Under the pieces are notes generated by a model. That model was not told the DNA's origin and did not search any database. It saw only the letters and a program-made list of their open reading frames with translations. Shown here piece by piece: positions 46,724 through 55,431 of a DNA stretch of 64,000 nucleotides. The translations under genes were made by a program, and so were the position numbers. Position 1 is the first letter of the stretch; each line of letters opens with the position of its first letter. Source of the stretch: Pseudomonas sp. HMWF032 (GTDB lineage: Bacteria > Pseudomonadota > Gammaproteobacteria > Pseudomonadales > Pseudomonadaceae); NCBI RefSeq assembly GCF_003060885.1, contig NZ_QAIG01000005.1:180011-244010 (forward strand), written 5' to 3'.

Positions 46724-48433
46724 ATGATCGAAGTAACCGAGCTTTCCATTGCCGAACTGCGCGCCGCACTGGCAGCCGGTCGCACAACGGCGGTCGAGTT
46801 GGTGCAGGCCTATTACGCCCGCATTGATGCTTATGACGGTCCTGCTACACCGACCCGCCTCAATGCCGTGGTGGTGCGTAACCCGGACGCCCTTAAGGAA
46901 GCTCAGGCCTCCGATGCGCGTCGCGCCCGGGGTGAAACCCTCGGCCCGCTGGATGGCATTCCGTATACCGCCAAAGACAGTTACCTGGTCAAAGGGCTGA
47001 CTGCCGCGTCTGGCAGCCCGGCCTTCAAAGACCTGATCGCCTACCGTGATGCCTTTACCGTGGAGCGTCTGCGCGCCGGTGGAGCTATTTGCCTGGGCAA
47101 GACCAATATGCCGCCCATGGCCAACGGTGGCATGCAGCGCGGCGTCTATGGCCGTGCGGAAAGCCCTTACAACGCCGCCTACCTGACTGCACCGTTTGCC
47201 TCTGGCTCATCCAACGGTGCTGGTACGGCCACCGCCGCCAGCTTTGCCGCGTTTGGGCTGGCTGAAGAAACCTGGTCAAGCGGGCGCGGCCCGGCCTCGA
47301 ATAACGGTTTGTGTGCCTATACGCCGTCGCGCGGGGTGATTTCGGTGCGGGGTAATTGGCCGCTGACGCCGACCATGGACGTTGTGGTGCCCTATGCGCG
47401 CGCCATGAGCGATCTACTGGAGGTGCTGGAGGTGGTGGTCGCCGATGACGCCGACACGCGCGGCGACCTCTGGCGTTTGCAGCCTTGGGTGCCGATCCCG
47501 AAAGCCTCGGACGTCCGTCCGGCCGGCTACGCCCAACTCGCCGCCAAGGCTGACGCGCTGGCCGGCAAGCGTTTGGGTGTGCCGCGCATGTTTATCAACA
47601 AGGATGATGCCGCTGGCACCAGTGAGAACCCTGGCATCGGCGGGCCGACCGGCCAACGCATCCACACCCGACCCACCGTCATCGTGCTCTGGGAGCAGGC
47701 GCGCCAGGCGCTGGAGGCTGCCGGCGCGGAGGTGATCGAAGTGGATTTCCCACTGGTGTCCAACTGTGAAGGTGACCGCCCCGGTGCGCCGACCGTGTAC
47801 AACCGGGGTATCGTTACGCCCGAGTTCCTGCATGACGAGTTGTGGGAACTGAGCGGCTGGGCCTTTGATGACTTTTTGCGGGCCAACGGCGACCCCAAGT
47901 TGAATCGCCTGGCTGATGTCGACGGTCCGCAAATTTTCCCCCATGACCCCGGCACCTTGCCCAACCGCGAAGGCGACCTGGCCGCCGGCATGGATGAATA
48001 CGTCAACATGGCCAAACGTGGCCTGAAGAACTGGGACGAAATCGAAACGCTGCCCGACGGCCTGCGTGGCCTGGAGCACACGCGCAAGATCGATCTGGAA
48101 GACTGGATGGACAGCCTCGGCCTCGACGCCGTGCTGTTCCCCACGGTGGCTGACGTTGGCCCCGCGGATGCCGATATCAATCCGGCTTCGGCCGACATCG
48201 CCTGGAGCAACGGGGTGTGGGTGGCCAATGGCAACCTGGCCATTCGGCACCTGGGCGTGCCCACCGTGACCGTGCCGATGGGCGTGATGGCGGATATTGG
48301 CATGCCGGTCGGGTTGACCTTTGCCGGCCGTGCTTACGACGACTCGGCGTTGCTGCGTTTGGCGGCCGCGTTTGAGTCCACCGGCTCAAAACGCCAGATC
48401 CCGCCACGCACACCGCCGCTGTCAGGCCGTTGA
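46724..48433 (+). CDS. Amidase-signature family hydrolase
   Basis: This 569-residue protein of the amidase signature superfamily uses a Ser-cisSer-Lys triad. K84 (GIPYTAKDSY), S162 (ASGSSNGAG) and S186 (EETWSSGRGPAS) match the 24-residue serine spacing of fatty acid amide hydrolase. The usual DTGGS motif around the nucleophile is altered to ETWSS. C-terminal VLFPTVADVGPADAD... and LGVPTVTVPMGVMADIGMPVGLTFAG are typical. Start at ATG 46724 (with GGTGG 9 nt upstream) is preferred over a much longer frame through the AT-rich region. No signal peptide is evident, so a cytosolic amidase for an unknown amide. Confidence 0.85.
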   Translation: MIEVTELSIAELRAALAAGRTTAVELVQAYYARIDAYDGPATPTRLNAVVVRNPDALKEAQASDARRARGETLGPLDGIPYTAKDSYLVKGLTAASGSPAFKDLIAYRDAFTVERLRAGGAICLGKTNMPPMANGGMQRGVYGRAESPYNAAYLTAPFASGSSNGAGTATAASFAAFGLAEETWSSGRGPASNNGLCAYTPSRGVISVRGNWPLTPTMDVVVPYARAMSDLLEVLEVVVADDADTRGDLWRLQPWVPIPKASDVRPAGYAQLAAKADALAGKRLGVPRMFINKDDAAGTSENPGIGGPTGQRIHTRPTVIVLWEQARQALEAAGAEVIEVDFPLVSNCEGDRPGAPTVYNRGIVTPEFLHDELWELSGWAFDDFLRANGDPKLNRLADVDGPQIFPHDPGTLPNREGDLAAGMDEYVNMAKRGLKNWDEIETLPDGLRGLEHTRKIDLEDWMDSLGLDAVLFPTVADVGPADADINPASADIAWSNGVWVANGNLAIRHLGVPTVTVPMGVMADIGMPVGLTFAGRAYDDSALLRLAAAFESTGSKRQIPPRTPPLSGR

Positions 48434-48513
48434 ATCGCGTGCTGAGTTGACTCAGCGCGTGTTTCAGCTGGGGGCTGGCACGCAGTGCGCGAGGAGTAGT
48501 GGGCTATAGGTAG

Positions 48514-48723
48514 TCAGGCGCTGTGACGGTGGTGCAGTTCGAATTGCTGGTGGCCGTCGTCCCAGCCGGCTTCCCAGGCAGCGATCAGCACGTCGGCGGC
48601 TAGCCCGCGCGGGGCGTTGGTCTGTCCGGTCAGCCCTGCCATGTAGCCCTGTTGGTAAGCCTTGTTGAGGCTTTCCAGGCTCCAGTGCTGGGCATCTTCC
48701 GTGGTGAGGTCGGCGCAGGCCAT
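48514..48723 (-). CDS. Small Rmf/CrpP-like protein
   Basis: This protein of about 69 residues (from MACADLTTEDAQHWS) has the pattern AYQQGYMAGLTGQ...GLAADVLIAAWEAGWDDG, resembling the ribosome modulation factor/CrpP fold (helical Gx2AG...SxWxxGW). True Rmf has a PY motif after the first helix that is not obvious here. Possible roles include ribosome hibernation or nucleotide/drug modification, but none can be assigned. It is downstream of the amidase on the opposite strand and convergent with it. A longer GTG start at 48810 is possible. Confidence 0.6.
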   Translation of the reverse strand: MACADLTTEDAQHWSLESLNKAYQQGYMAGLTGQTNAPRGLAADVLIAAWEAGWDDGHQQFELHHRHSA

Positions 48724-48872
48724 AGCGGCAGCTCGCAGTAGATTGACCCCTATGATGCTAGCTGCATGCTCTGGGCGAGGTGTTGCCGCTGATCCCACTT
48801 TTGCCACCACTGGTGGTTTATGTGATGCAGTTGGCGAAATGCCGGCTGCGCGCGAGCCGGCATTCTTTGCCG

Positions 48873-50453
48873 TTAAACAGCTAGCGCCAGGATGCTGGCC
48901 TGATAGGCAGCGGCAAAGCTGTCGAAGTCGCCCTCTTCGTGTGCTTCCAGCTCGGCTTGCTCCTGCAGCGACTGCGCGGCGCTGGCCTCGAAGGCCGCTT
49001 GCTGTTCGGTGCTCAACGGTTGACTGCGGAAGTAAGCGGCATGCAGCTTGCTCTGGCGCAGGGCGAACTCTGTAAAGCTCAGGCCTTGTTGCAGTTGCGC
49101 CAGCACCTGGGCAGACGGCGTCAGACTGGAGTCGGCGACCTTCGCCTGTTGCGCTTGCAAGGCCAGGCTATGGGCATTGCTACCCTGGTTCTGGTCGAGC
49201 AGCTCGGCCAGCGGACGGATTTGTTCCAGCAACTCATCGGCCCAGGCCTGTAGCGCCACCGGCTGGCCATTGCGGTGCAGCTGCAGGCCTGGGCGGCGGC
49301 CTTCCTTGACCACGCTGAGGAAATTGTCGGTGCAGGCATGGCATTCGCCACTTTGCAGCAGCGGGCTGTCAGCCAGTGCGCAGAACAGCAGGAAGGCGTC
49401 GAGGAAGCGCGACTCGGTCAGATCGATACCCAGCGGCAGGAACGGGTTGATGTCCAGGCAGCGCACTTCAACGTATTGCACACCACGGGCCATCAGCGCC
49501 TGAATCGGCCGCTCGCCGCTGTAGGTCACGCGTTTCGGGCGGATGTTCGAGTAGTACTCGTTTTCGATCTGCAGGATGTTGGTATTGAGCTGCAGCCACT
49601 CGCCACCCTTCTTCGCGCCGATTTCTACGTAGGGCGGGTAGGGCGTGCCGACCGCTTGACGCAGGCTGTCGGTGTAGCTGGCCAGGTCGTTGTAGCAGGG
49701 CGTCAGGCCGGACTGGGCGCTGCTCTGATAGCCCAGATCGCTCATGCGCAGGCTGGTGGCGTAGGGCAGATAGAGGGTTTCTGCGTCCAGCTCCTGCAAC
49801 TGATGTGGGCGGCCGCGCATAAAGCCCTTGTGCAGCGCCGGTGAGGCACCGAACAGGTACATCAGCAGCCAGCTGTAGCGGCGGAAATTGCGGATCAGCG
49901 CGATATAGCGTGCCGACTGGTAATCCCGCGCGCTGCGCGTGTCGCCTTCGGCCTGCTGCTGCAGCTGCCACAGCCCTTCCGGCAGGGAGAAGTTGTAGTG
50001 GATGCCGGCAATGCATTGCATGGTCTTGCCGTAACGCAGGGCCAGGCCCTTGCGGTAGACGTATTTGAGTTCGCCGATATGCGAGCTGCCATAGCGGGCG
50101 ATGGGGATCGTTTCCTCGTCCGGCAGGGCGCAGGGCATCGAAGGGCTCCACAGGTATTCGCCGTCCAGCTTGCTGTAGGCGAAACGGTGGATCTGCTCCA
50201 AGTCAGCCAGGGTCGTGTGCGGATCAGGCTCGGCCGGGGTGATAAATTCCAGCAGCGATTCGGAATAGTCCGTGGTGATCTGCGTGTGGGTCAGCGCCGA
50301 GCCGAGGGCTGCCGGGTGCGGGGTCAGAGCCAACTGGCCGTTGCCGTCGACGCGCAGGCATTCGCGCTCGATACCGTGCAGGCACTGGGAAAGCAGGGAG
50401 AGGTTGGCGCGCTCGCCAAGCTGGGCCAGGCGGCGGGGTAACAGGTCGCTCAA
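48873..50453 (-). CDS. gshA: Glutamate-cysteine ligase
   Basis: This 526-residue class I gamma-glutamylcysteine synthetase makes the first intermediate of glutathione from glutamate, cysteine and ATP. The sequence begins [20 protein letters not shown] and shows [33 protein letters not shown] (cysteine-binding region), [21 protein letters not shown] and [18 protein letters not shown], all standard. It is the first step of the thiol pathway and is followed on the opposite side by tex. Confidence 0.95.
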   Translation of the reverse strand: MSDLLPRRLAQLGERANLSLLSQCLHGIERECLRVDGNGQLALTPHPAALGSALTHTQITTDYSESLLEFITPAEPDPHTTLADLEQIHRFAYSKLDGEYLWSPSMPCALPDEETIPIARYGSSHIGELKYVYRKGLALRYGKTMQCIAGIHYNFSLPEGLWQLQQQAEGDTRSARDYQSARYIALIRNFRRYSWLLMYLFGASPALHKGFMRGRPHQLQELDAETLYLPYATSLRMSDLGYQSSAQSGLTPCYNDLASYTDSLRQAVGTPYPPYVEIGAKKGGEWLQLNTNILQIENEYYSNIRPKRVTYSGERPIQALMARGVQYVEVRCLDINPFLPLGIDLTESRFLDAFLLFCALADSPLLQSGECHACTDNFLSVVKEGRRPGLQLHRNGQPVALQAWADELLEQIRPLAELLDQNQGSNAHSLALQAQQAKVADSSLTPSAQVLAQLQQGLSFTEFALRQSKLHAAYFRSQPLSTEQQAAFEASAAQSLQEQAELEAHEEGDFDSFAAAYQASILALAV

Positions 50454-50631
50454 GATTGCATTCCTTCACGCATCGGTCGCCCCAATATGGGGACGACAAG
50501 CCTGCTCTACAAGGGGGCGAGAAAACCGCTTTCAGCGGTCGGTAGCGCTTTATAACCCGAGGTGGGTGAAGAAGGTTATAGCTGGGCGCAGTGCTTTTGC
50601 ATCCGGGCGACGCGGCAGGGGCGGGCGCATG

Positions 50632-50662
50632 GCCCACGGACATAATGGTTATGTCCGTGGGC
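50632..50662. terminator. Perfect 14-bp hairpin downstream of tex
   Basis: GCCCACGGACATAA (50632-50645) and TTATGTCCGTGGGC (50649-50662) pair exactly around a 3-nt loop (TGG), 7 bp after the tex stop. There is no T-tract on either strand, so it could stabilise the transcript end, act as a protein-binding palindrome, or be a repeat remnant. Confidence 0.6.
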
Positions 50663-50668
50663 GCTGGC

Positions 50669-52996
50669 TTATTTCTTCAGCTGTTTGGCATTGGCAAACA
50701 GCGCCGCCATGCCACCGCTGGCCGGCGCGGGCTTATCCTGGCTGGAGTGGCGTTCGCTGCGCGGCGCATTGCCGGCAGGTTTGCCACCTCGGGATTGACC
50801 CCCGCGCGGGCCTTCGATTTTCTCGCCGGGGGTATCGCCCATGCGCATCGACAGAGCGATGCGGTTGCGTGGGATGTCGACTTCCATGACCTTGACCTTG
50901 ACCACGTCGCCGGCCTTGACCGCCTCGTGCGGGTCCTTGATGAACTTCTCCGACAGCGCCGAGATGTGCACCAAACCGTCCTGGTGCACGCCGATGTCGA
51001 CGAAGGCGCCAAAGTTGGTCACGTTGGTGACGACGCCTTCGAGCATCATGCCCAGTTTGAGGTCGCTGAGGGTTTCCACGCCTTCCTGAAACTCGGCAGT
51101 CTTGAACTCCGGGCGCGGGTCGCGGCCGGGTTTCTCCAGCTCGCTCAAGATATCGCCGATGGTCACCAGGCCGAATTTATCGTCGGTGAACTGCTTGGGA
51201 TCAAGGCGCTTGAGGAAGGCCGAGTCGCCGATCAGCGAGCGGATATCGCGGCCGGTGTCGGCGGCGATGCGCTGCACCAGTGGGTAGGTTTCCGGGTGCA
51301 CGGCGGAGGCGTCGAGCGGGTTGCTGCCGTTCATCACGCGCAGGAAGCCGGCGGCCTGTTCGAAGGTCTTGTCACCCAGGCGCGGCACCTTAAGCAGGTC
51401 GGCGCGGCTGTTGAACGCGCCGTTGGCGTCGCGGAAGGCGACAATATTCTGTGCCAGGGTGGTGTTCAGCCCGGAGATGCGTGCCAGCAGGGCGGCGGAG
51501 GCGGTGTTCACATCGACGCCGACGGCGTTTACGCAGTCCTCGACCACCGCATCCAGCGAGCGCGCCAGCTTGAGCTGCGACACATCATGCTGGTACTGGC
51601 CGACGCCGATGGATTTCGGGTCGATCTTCACCAGCTCGGCCAGCGGGTCCTGCAAGCGACGGGCGATGGACACCGCGCCACGCAGCGACACGTCCATGTC
51701 CGGGAATTCCTTGGCAGCCAATTCGGAGGCCGAATACACCGAAGCGCCGGCCTCGGACACCATGACCTTGGTCAGATTCAGGCCTGGCAACTTTTTGATC
51801 AGGTCTGCGGCCAGTTTGTCGGTCTCGCGGCTGGCGGTGCCGTTACCGATAGAGATCAGGTCGACTGCGTGTTTGGCGCACAGCTTGGCGAGGATCGCCA
51901 GGGTGCCGTCCCAGTCATTGCGCGGCGCATGCGGGTAGACGGTGGCGGTTTCCAGCACTTTGCCGGTGGCATCGACCACGGCCACTTTGCAGCCGGTGCG
52001 CAGGCCCGGGTCCAGCGCCAGGGTGGCACGTGGGCCGGCCGGCGCGGCGAGCAGCAGGTCGTGCAGGTTGCGCGCGAAGACGTTGATGGCTTCGTCTTCT
52101 GCGCCTTCACGCAGTTCGCCGAACAGGTCAGTTTCCAGGTGGGTGTAGAGCTTGACCTTCCAGGTCCAGCGCACCACTTCGCTCAGCCATTTGTCGGCGG
52201 CGCGGCCACGTGCGCTGATGCCGAAGCGCTCGCCAATCATGCTTTCGCAGGGGTGCATGCTGCCTGGCAGCTCGTCGCCAACTTTCAGGCTGGCGCTCAA
52301 AACACCTTCATTACGGCCCCGGAAAATCGCCAGGGCGCGATGCGACGGTGCACCCTTGAACTTCTCGTCGTGCTCGAAATAGTCGCGGAACTTGGCGCCT
52401 TCGGTCTCTTTACCGGCAACCACGCGGGCGCTGAGGATGGCGTTGTCCTTGAGGAAGCTGCGCAGGCTGGCCAGCAAGTTGGCGTCCTCGGCGAAGCGCT
52501 CCATGAGGATGTACTTGGCGCCTTCGAGTACGGCCTTGATGTCGGCAAAGCCCTTTTCGGCGTCGATAAAGCGTTCTGCTTCATTTTCCGGTGTTAGCGT
52601 CGGGTCATTGAAGAGTGCGTCGGCCAGCTCGCCGAGGCCGGCCTCCAGGGCAATCTGACCCTTGGTGCGGCGCTTCTGTTTGAACGGCAGATACAAATCT
52701 TCGAGCCGGGTCTTGGTGTCGGCGAGGTTGATTTCGCGCGCGAGTTCAGAGGTCAGCTTACCCTGCTCTTCGATGCTGGCGAGGATGCTGGCGCGGCGCT
52801 CATCGAGTTCACGCAGGTAACGCAGGCGTTCTTCCAGGGTGCGCAACTGGGTGTCGTCGAGGCTGCCGGTGACCTCTTTACGGTAGCGTGCGATAAACGG
52901 CACGGTAGAGCCTTCGTCGAGCAGCGCCACGGCGGCGGCGACCTGTTGCGGGCGTACGCCCAGTTCTTCGGCGATGCGGTTGTTGATGCTGAGCAT
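50669..52996 (-). CDS. tex: Tex-family RNA-binding transcription accessory protein
   Basis: This 775-residue protein has the Tex layout: N-terminal helical region, a YqgF-like domain ([20 protein letters not shown]... and [21 protein letters not shown]), helix-hairpin-helix segments ([39 protein letters not shown]) and a C-terminal S1 domain (about 645-715, [20 protein letters not shown], then [18 protein letters not shown]). Tex influences transcription and stress or toxin expression in several bacteria. ATG 52996 follows six weakly supported upstream codons. A low-complexity, Arg/Gly-rich tail ends the protein. Confidence 0.95.
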   Translation of the reverse strand: MLSINNRIAEELGVRPQQVAAAVALLDEGSTVPFIARYRKEVTGSLDDTQLRTLEERLRYLRELDERRASILASIEEQGKLTSELAREINLADTKTRLEDLYLPFKQKRRTKGQIALEAGLGELADALFNDPTLTPENEAERFIDAEKGFADIKAVLEGAKYILMERFAEDANLLASLRSFLKDNAILSARVVAGKETEGAKFRDYFEHDEKFKGAPSHRALAIFRGRNEGVLSASLKVGDELPGSMHPCESMIGERFGISARGRAADKWLSEVVRWTWKVKLYTHLETDLFGELREGAEDEAINVFARNLHDLLLAAPAGPRATLALDPGLRTGCKVAVVDATGKVLETATVYPHAPRNDWDGTLAILAKLCAKHAVDLISIGNGTASRETDKLAADLIKKLPGLNLTKVMVSEAGASVYSASELAAKEFPDMDVSLRGAVSIARRLQDPLAELVKIDPKSIGVGQYQHDVSQLKLARSLDAVVEDCVNAVGVDVNTASAALLARISGLNTTLAQNIVAFRDANGAFNSRADLLKVPRLGDKTFEQAAGFLRVMNGSNPLDASAVHPETYPLVQRIAADTGRDIRSLIGDSAFLKRLDPKQFTDDKFGLVTIGDILSELEKPGRDPRPEFKTAEFQEGVETLSDLKLGMMLEGVVTNVTNFGAFVDIGVHQDGLVHISALSEKFIKDPHEAVKAGDVVKVKVMEVDIPRNRIALSMRMGDTPGEKIEGPRGGQSRGGKPAGNAPRSERHSSQDKPAPASGGMAALFANAKQLKK

Positions 52997-53221
52997 AGAA
53001 AAAGCTACCCACACTGAAACGAAAAACCGGCCACGCAGAGCACGGGCCAGACACGAAAGCCGCGCATTATAAACACTGCCCGGCAGCGTGCCGGGAACCC
53101 GTCCGGGAAAAATCTGCTAACAATGGACTGCACGTTGGCTGCGGCTCCTGAGCCATAATGGCGGCTATTACACACTGCCAGCGCGTCCGCGCCCGGCGGA
53201 TGCCCGGACAAGGAGCCCTGA

Positions 53222-53956
53222 ATGAGCAGCACTGCACTTCCCGTTGAAGGCGAGAAAATCCTGATCGTCGATGACGACGCGCGCTTACGTCGCCTGCTGG
53301 AGCGCTTCTTCGACGAGCAGGGTTATCGCGTGCGCGCGGTAGAAAACGTCGAACAGATGGACCGTCTGCTGGCCCGCGAGCTGTTTAACCTGGTGGTGCT
53401 CGACCTGATGCTGCCGGGCGAGGACGGCCTGTCCGCCTGCCGCCGTCTGCGTGAGGCGAACAACCAGGTGCCGATCATCATGCTCACCGCCAAGGGCGAC
53501 GAGGCCAGCCGTATCCAGGGTTTGGAGCTGGGCGCCGACGATTACCTGGCCAAGCCGTTCAACCCTCGCGAGCTGTTGGCGCGGATCAAGGCCGTGCTGC
53601 GTCGCCAGGCTCCGGTCGTGCCGGGTGCGCCGGGTAGCGAAGACGAAAGTGTGAGTTTCGGCGAGTACGAACTGTCCCTGGCCACCCGCGAACTGAAGAA
53701 GGGTGACGAGGTACATATGCTCACCACCGGCGAGTTCGCCGTGCTTAAGGCACTGGTGCAACACGCCCGCGAGCCGCTGACCCGCGACAAGCTGATGAAC
53801 CTGGCCCGCGGCCGCGAGTGGGATGCGCTGGAGCGCTCCATCGACGTACAGATTTCCCGTCTGCGCCGCTTGATCGAGCCCGATCCGTCCAAACCGCGTT
53901 ATATCCAGACGGTCTGGGGCGTGGGTTATGTGTTTGTGCCGGATGGCAACAAGTAA
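53222..53956 (+). CDS. ompR: OmpR-family response regulator (AmgR-like)
   Basis: This 244-residue regulator has an N-terminal receiver (D61 in LVVLDLMLPGEDG; acidic residues D17-D19 in LIVDDDA; Lys in YLAKPFNPREL) and a C-terminal winged-helix domain (SRLRRLIEPDPSKPRYIQTVWGVGYVF). It is part of the OmpR/EnvZ system, called AmgR in P. aeruginosa, which responds to envelope stress and aminoglycosides. It is divergent from tex. A dispersed-type repeat separates it from envZ. Confidence 0.93.
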   Translation: MSSTALPVEGEKILIVDDDARLRRLLERFFDEQGYRVRAVENVEQMDRLLARELFNLVVLDLMLPGEDGLSACRRLREANNQVPIIMLTAKGDEASRIQGLELGADDYLAKPFNPRELLARIKAVLRRQAPVVPGAPGSEDESVSFGEYELSLATRELKKGDEVHMLTTGEFAVLKALVQHAREPLTRDKLMNLARGREWDALERSIDVQISRLRRLIEPDPSKPRYIQTVWGVGYVFVPDGNK

Positions 53957-53961
53957 CCGCC

Positions 53962-54034
53962 GTAGGATGGATGACGCTTTATTCATCCTCCTCTGTTTCT
54001 GCTCGGTGGATCGATGAGGCGCGATCCACCCTAC
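53962..54034. repeat. 73-bp palindromic repeat between ompR and envZ
   Basis: The ends GTAGGATGGAT (53962-53972) and ATCCACCCTAC (54024-54034) form an 11-bp inverted repeat with one mismatch, with a second internal pair GGTGGATCG / CGATCCACC around 54006-54030. No coding potential. The GTAGG...CCTAC end style is shared with the larger element at 12929-13069, so both may belong to one family of dispersed palindromes. It lies in the 95-bp gap inside a two-component operon. Confidence 0.7.
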
Positions 54035-54051
54035 AACCGCATCGAGTCACC

Positions 54052-55365
54052 ATGAAAACCCCTCTCTGGTTCCCGCAAAGCTTCTTCGCCCGCACGTTGT
54101 GGCTGGTGCTGATCGTGGTGCTGTTCTCCAAGGCGCTGACCCTGGTTTATCTGATGATGAACGAGGACGTGCTGGTCGACCGCCAATATAGCCACGGCGC
54201 TGCGCTGACCCTGCGTGCCTATTGGGCGGCGGACCCGGAAGATCGCACCACCATCGCCGAAGCGGCCGGGCTTACCCGCGTTCCGCATGAGCAGGTGCCG
54301 GCTACTGAACAGCATTGGCCCTATAGCGAGATTTTCGCGCGGCAGATGCAGACTGAACTGGGCCCCGACACCGAAGTGCGGGTGCGTGCCAAGAGCCCGC
54401 CGGCGCTCTGGGTGCATGCCCCTGCACTGGGCGACGATTGGTTGCGGGTGCCGCTGTATCCGCATCCACTGCGCGGTCAGCGGATCTGGAGTGTCCTGGG
54501 CTGGTTCCTGGCCATCGGCCTGTTGTCGACCGCGGCGGCATGGATCTTCGTGCGCCAGCTCAATGCGCCGCTTAAGCGCCTGGTGTTCGCCGCTCGCCAA
54601 CTGGGTAAGGGCCGCAGCGTGCGGCTGCCGGTCAGCGACACGCCCAGTGAAATGACCGAGGTGTACCGTGCGTTCAACCAGATGGCCGAGGATGTTGAGC
54701 AGGCGGCCCGCGAGCGCGAGTTGATGTTGGCGGGTGTTTCGCATGACCTGCGTACGCCCCTGACTCGTCTGCGCCTGTCTATGGAGTTCCTCAACACCGA
54801 TTCGGAGCTGACCGAAGACATGGTGCGTGATATCGAGGACATGGATGCCATTCTCGATCAGTTCCTCGCCTTTATCCGTGATGGCCGTGATGAGCCGTTG
54901 GAGCAGCTTGATCTGCTGGAACTGATCCGCGAGGTAGTGGCGCCCTACAACCAGAAGCAGGAAATGGTGCGCCTGTGCCTGGAGGCGGTGCCAGCCTTCC
55001 CGTTGCGCCGGGTTTCACTCAAGCGGCTGCTGGTCAACCTGATCGAGAACGCCCTGCGCTACGGCTGCAATGCCGTTGAGGTAGCGGTCTCTCTGTCGGG
55101 TGATCGCAGTGCGCCTTACGTGGTGCTGAGTGTATTGGACCGCGGTACTGGCATTGATCCGGCCGAGCTGGGCAGTATCTTCAACCCCTTTATCCGTGGT
55201 GATCGCGCCCGGGGCGGGCAGGGTGCCGGCTTGGGCCTGGCCATCGTCAAGCGCATTGCCGCGCTGCACGGTGGCAGTGTCGAGTTGCGCAACCGCTCGG
55301 GGGGGGGGCTGGAAGCGCGGGTTTGTCTGCCCTTGGGGCTGTTGCTGCCCCGCGACGCCGCATAG
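54052..55365 (+). CDS. envZ: EnvZ-type histidine kinase (AmgS-like)
   Basis: This 437-residue inner-membrane sensor has membrane segments at about 14-35 and 146-167 flanking a 110-residue periplasmic domain, a HAMP linker, phospho-His H231 in AGVSHDLRTPLTRL, the N-box LLVNLIENALRYG, and G-boxes DRGTGIDP and GAGLGLAIVKRIA. ATG 54052 is used; a longer frame in the ompR region is unsupported. It would phosphorylate the adjacent regulator. Confidence 0.93.
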   Translation: MKTPLWFPQSFFARTLWLVLIVVLFSKALTLVYLMMNEDVLVDRQYSHGAALTLRAYWAADPEDRTTIAEAAGLTRVPHEQVPATEQHWPYSEIFARQMQTELGPDTEVRVRAKSPPALWVHAPALGDDWLRVPLYPHPLRGQRIWSVLGWFLAIGLLSTAAAWIFVRQLNAPLKRLVFAARQLGKGRSVRLPVSDTPSEMTEVYRAFNQMAEDVEQAARERELMLAGVSHDLRTPLTRLRLSMEFLNTDSELTEDMVRDIEDMDAILDQFLAFIRDGRDEPLEQLDLLELIREVVAPYNQKQEMVRLCLEAVPAFPLRRVSLKRLLVNLIENALRYGCNAVEVAVSLSGDRSAPYVVLSVLDRGTGIDPAELGSIFNPFIRGDRARGGQGAGLGLAIVKRIAALHGGSVELRNRSGGGLEARVCLPLGLLLPRDAA

Positions 55366-55431
55366 GGGCGCTGGCATACTGTCATCATTGAGCTGAACTA
55401 TGCTGTGTCAGCGTCATGACATGAGGTCAGC

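Noticed and set aside
50591..52597. A 668-codon open frame opposite tex
   Set aside because: The opposite strand encodes a full-length Tex; this frame is a shadow.
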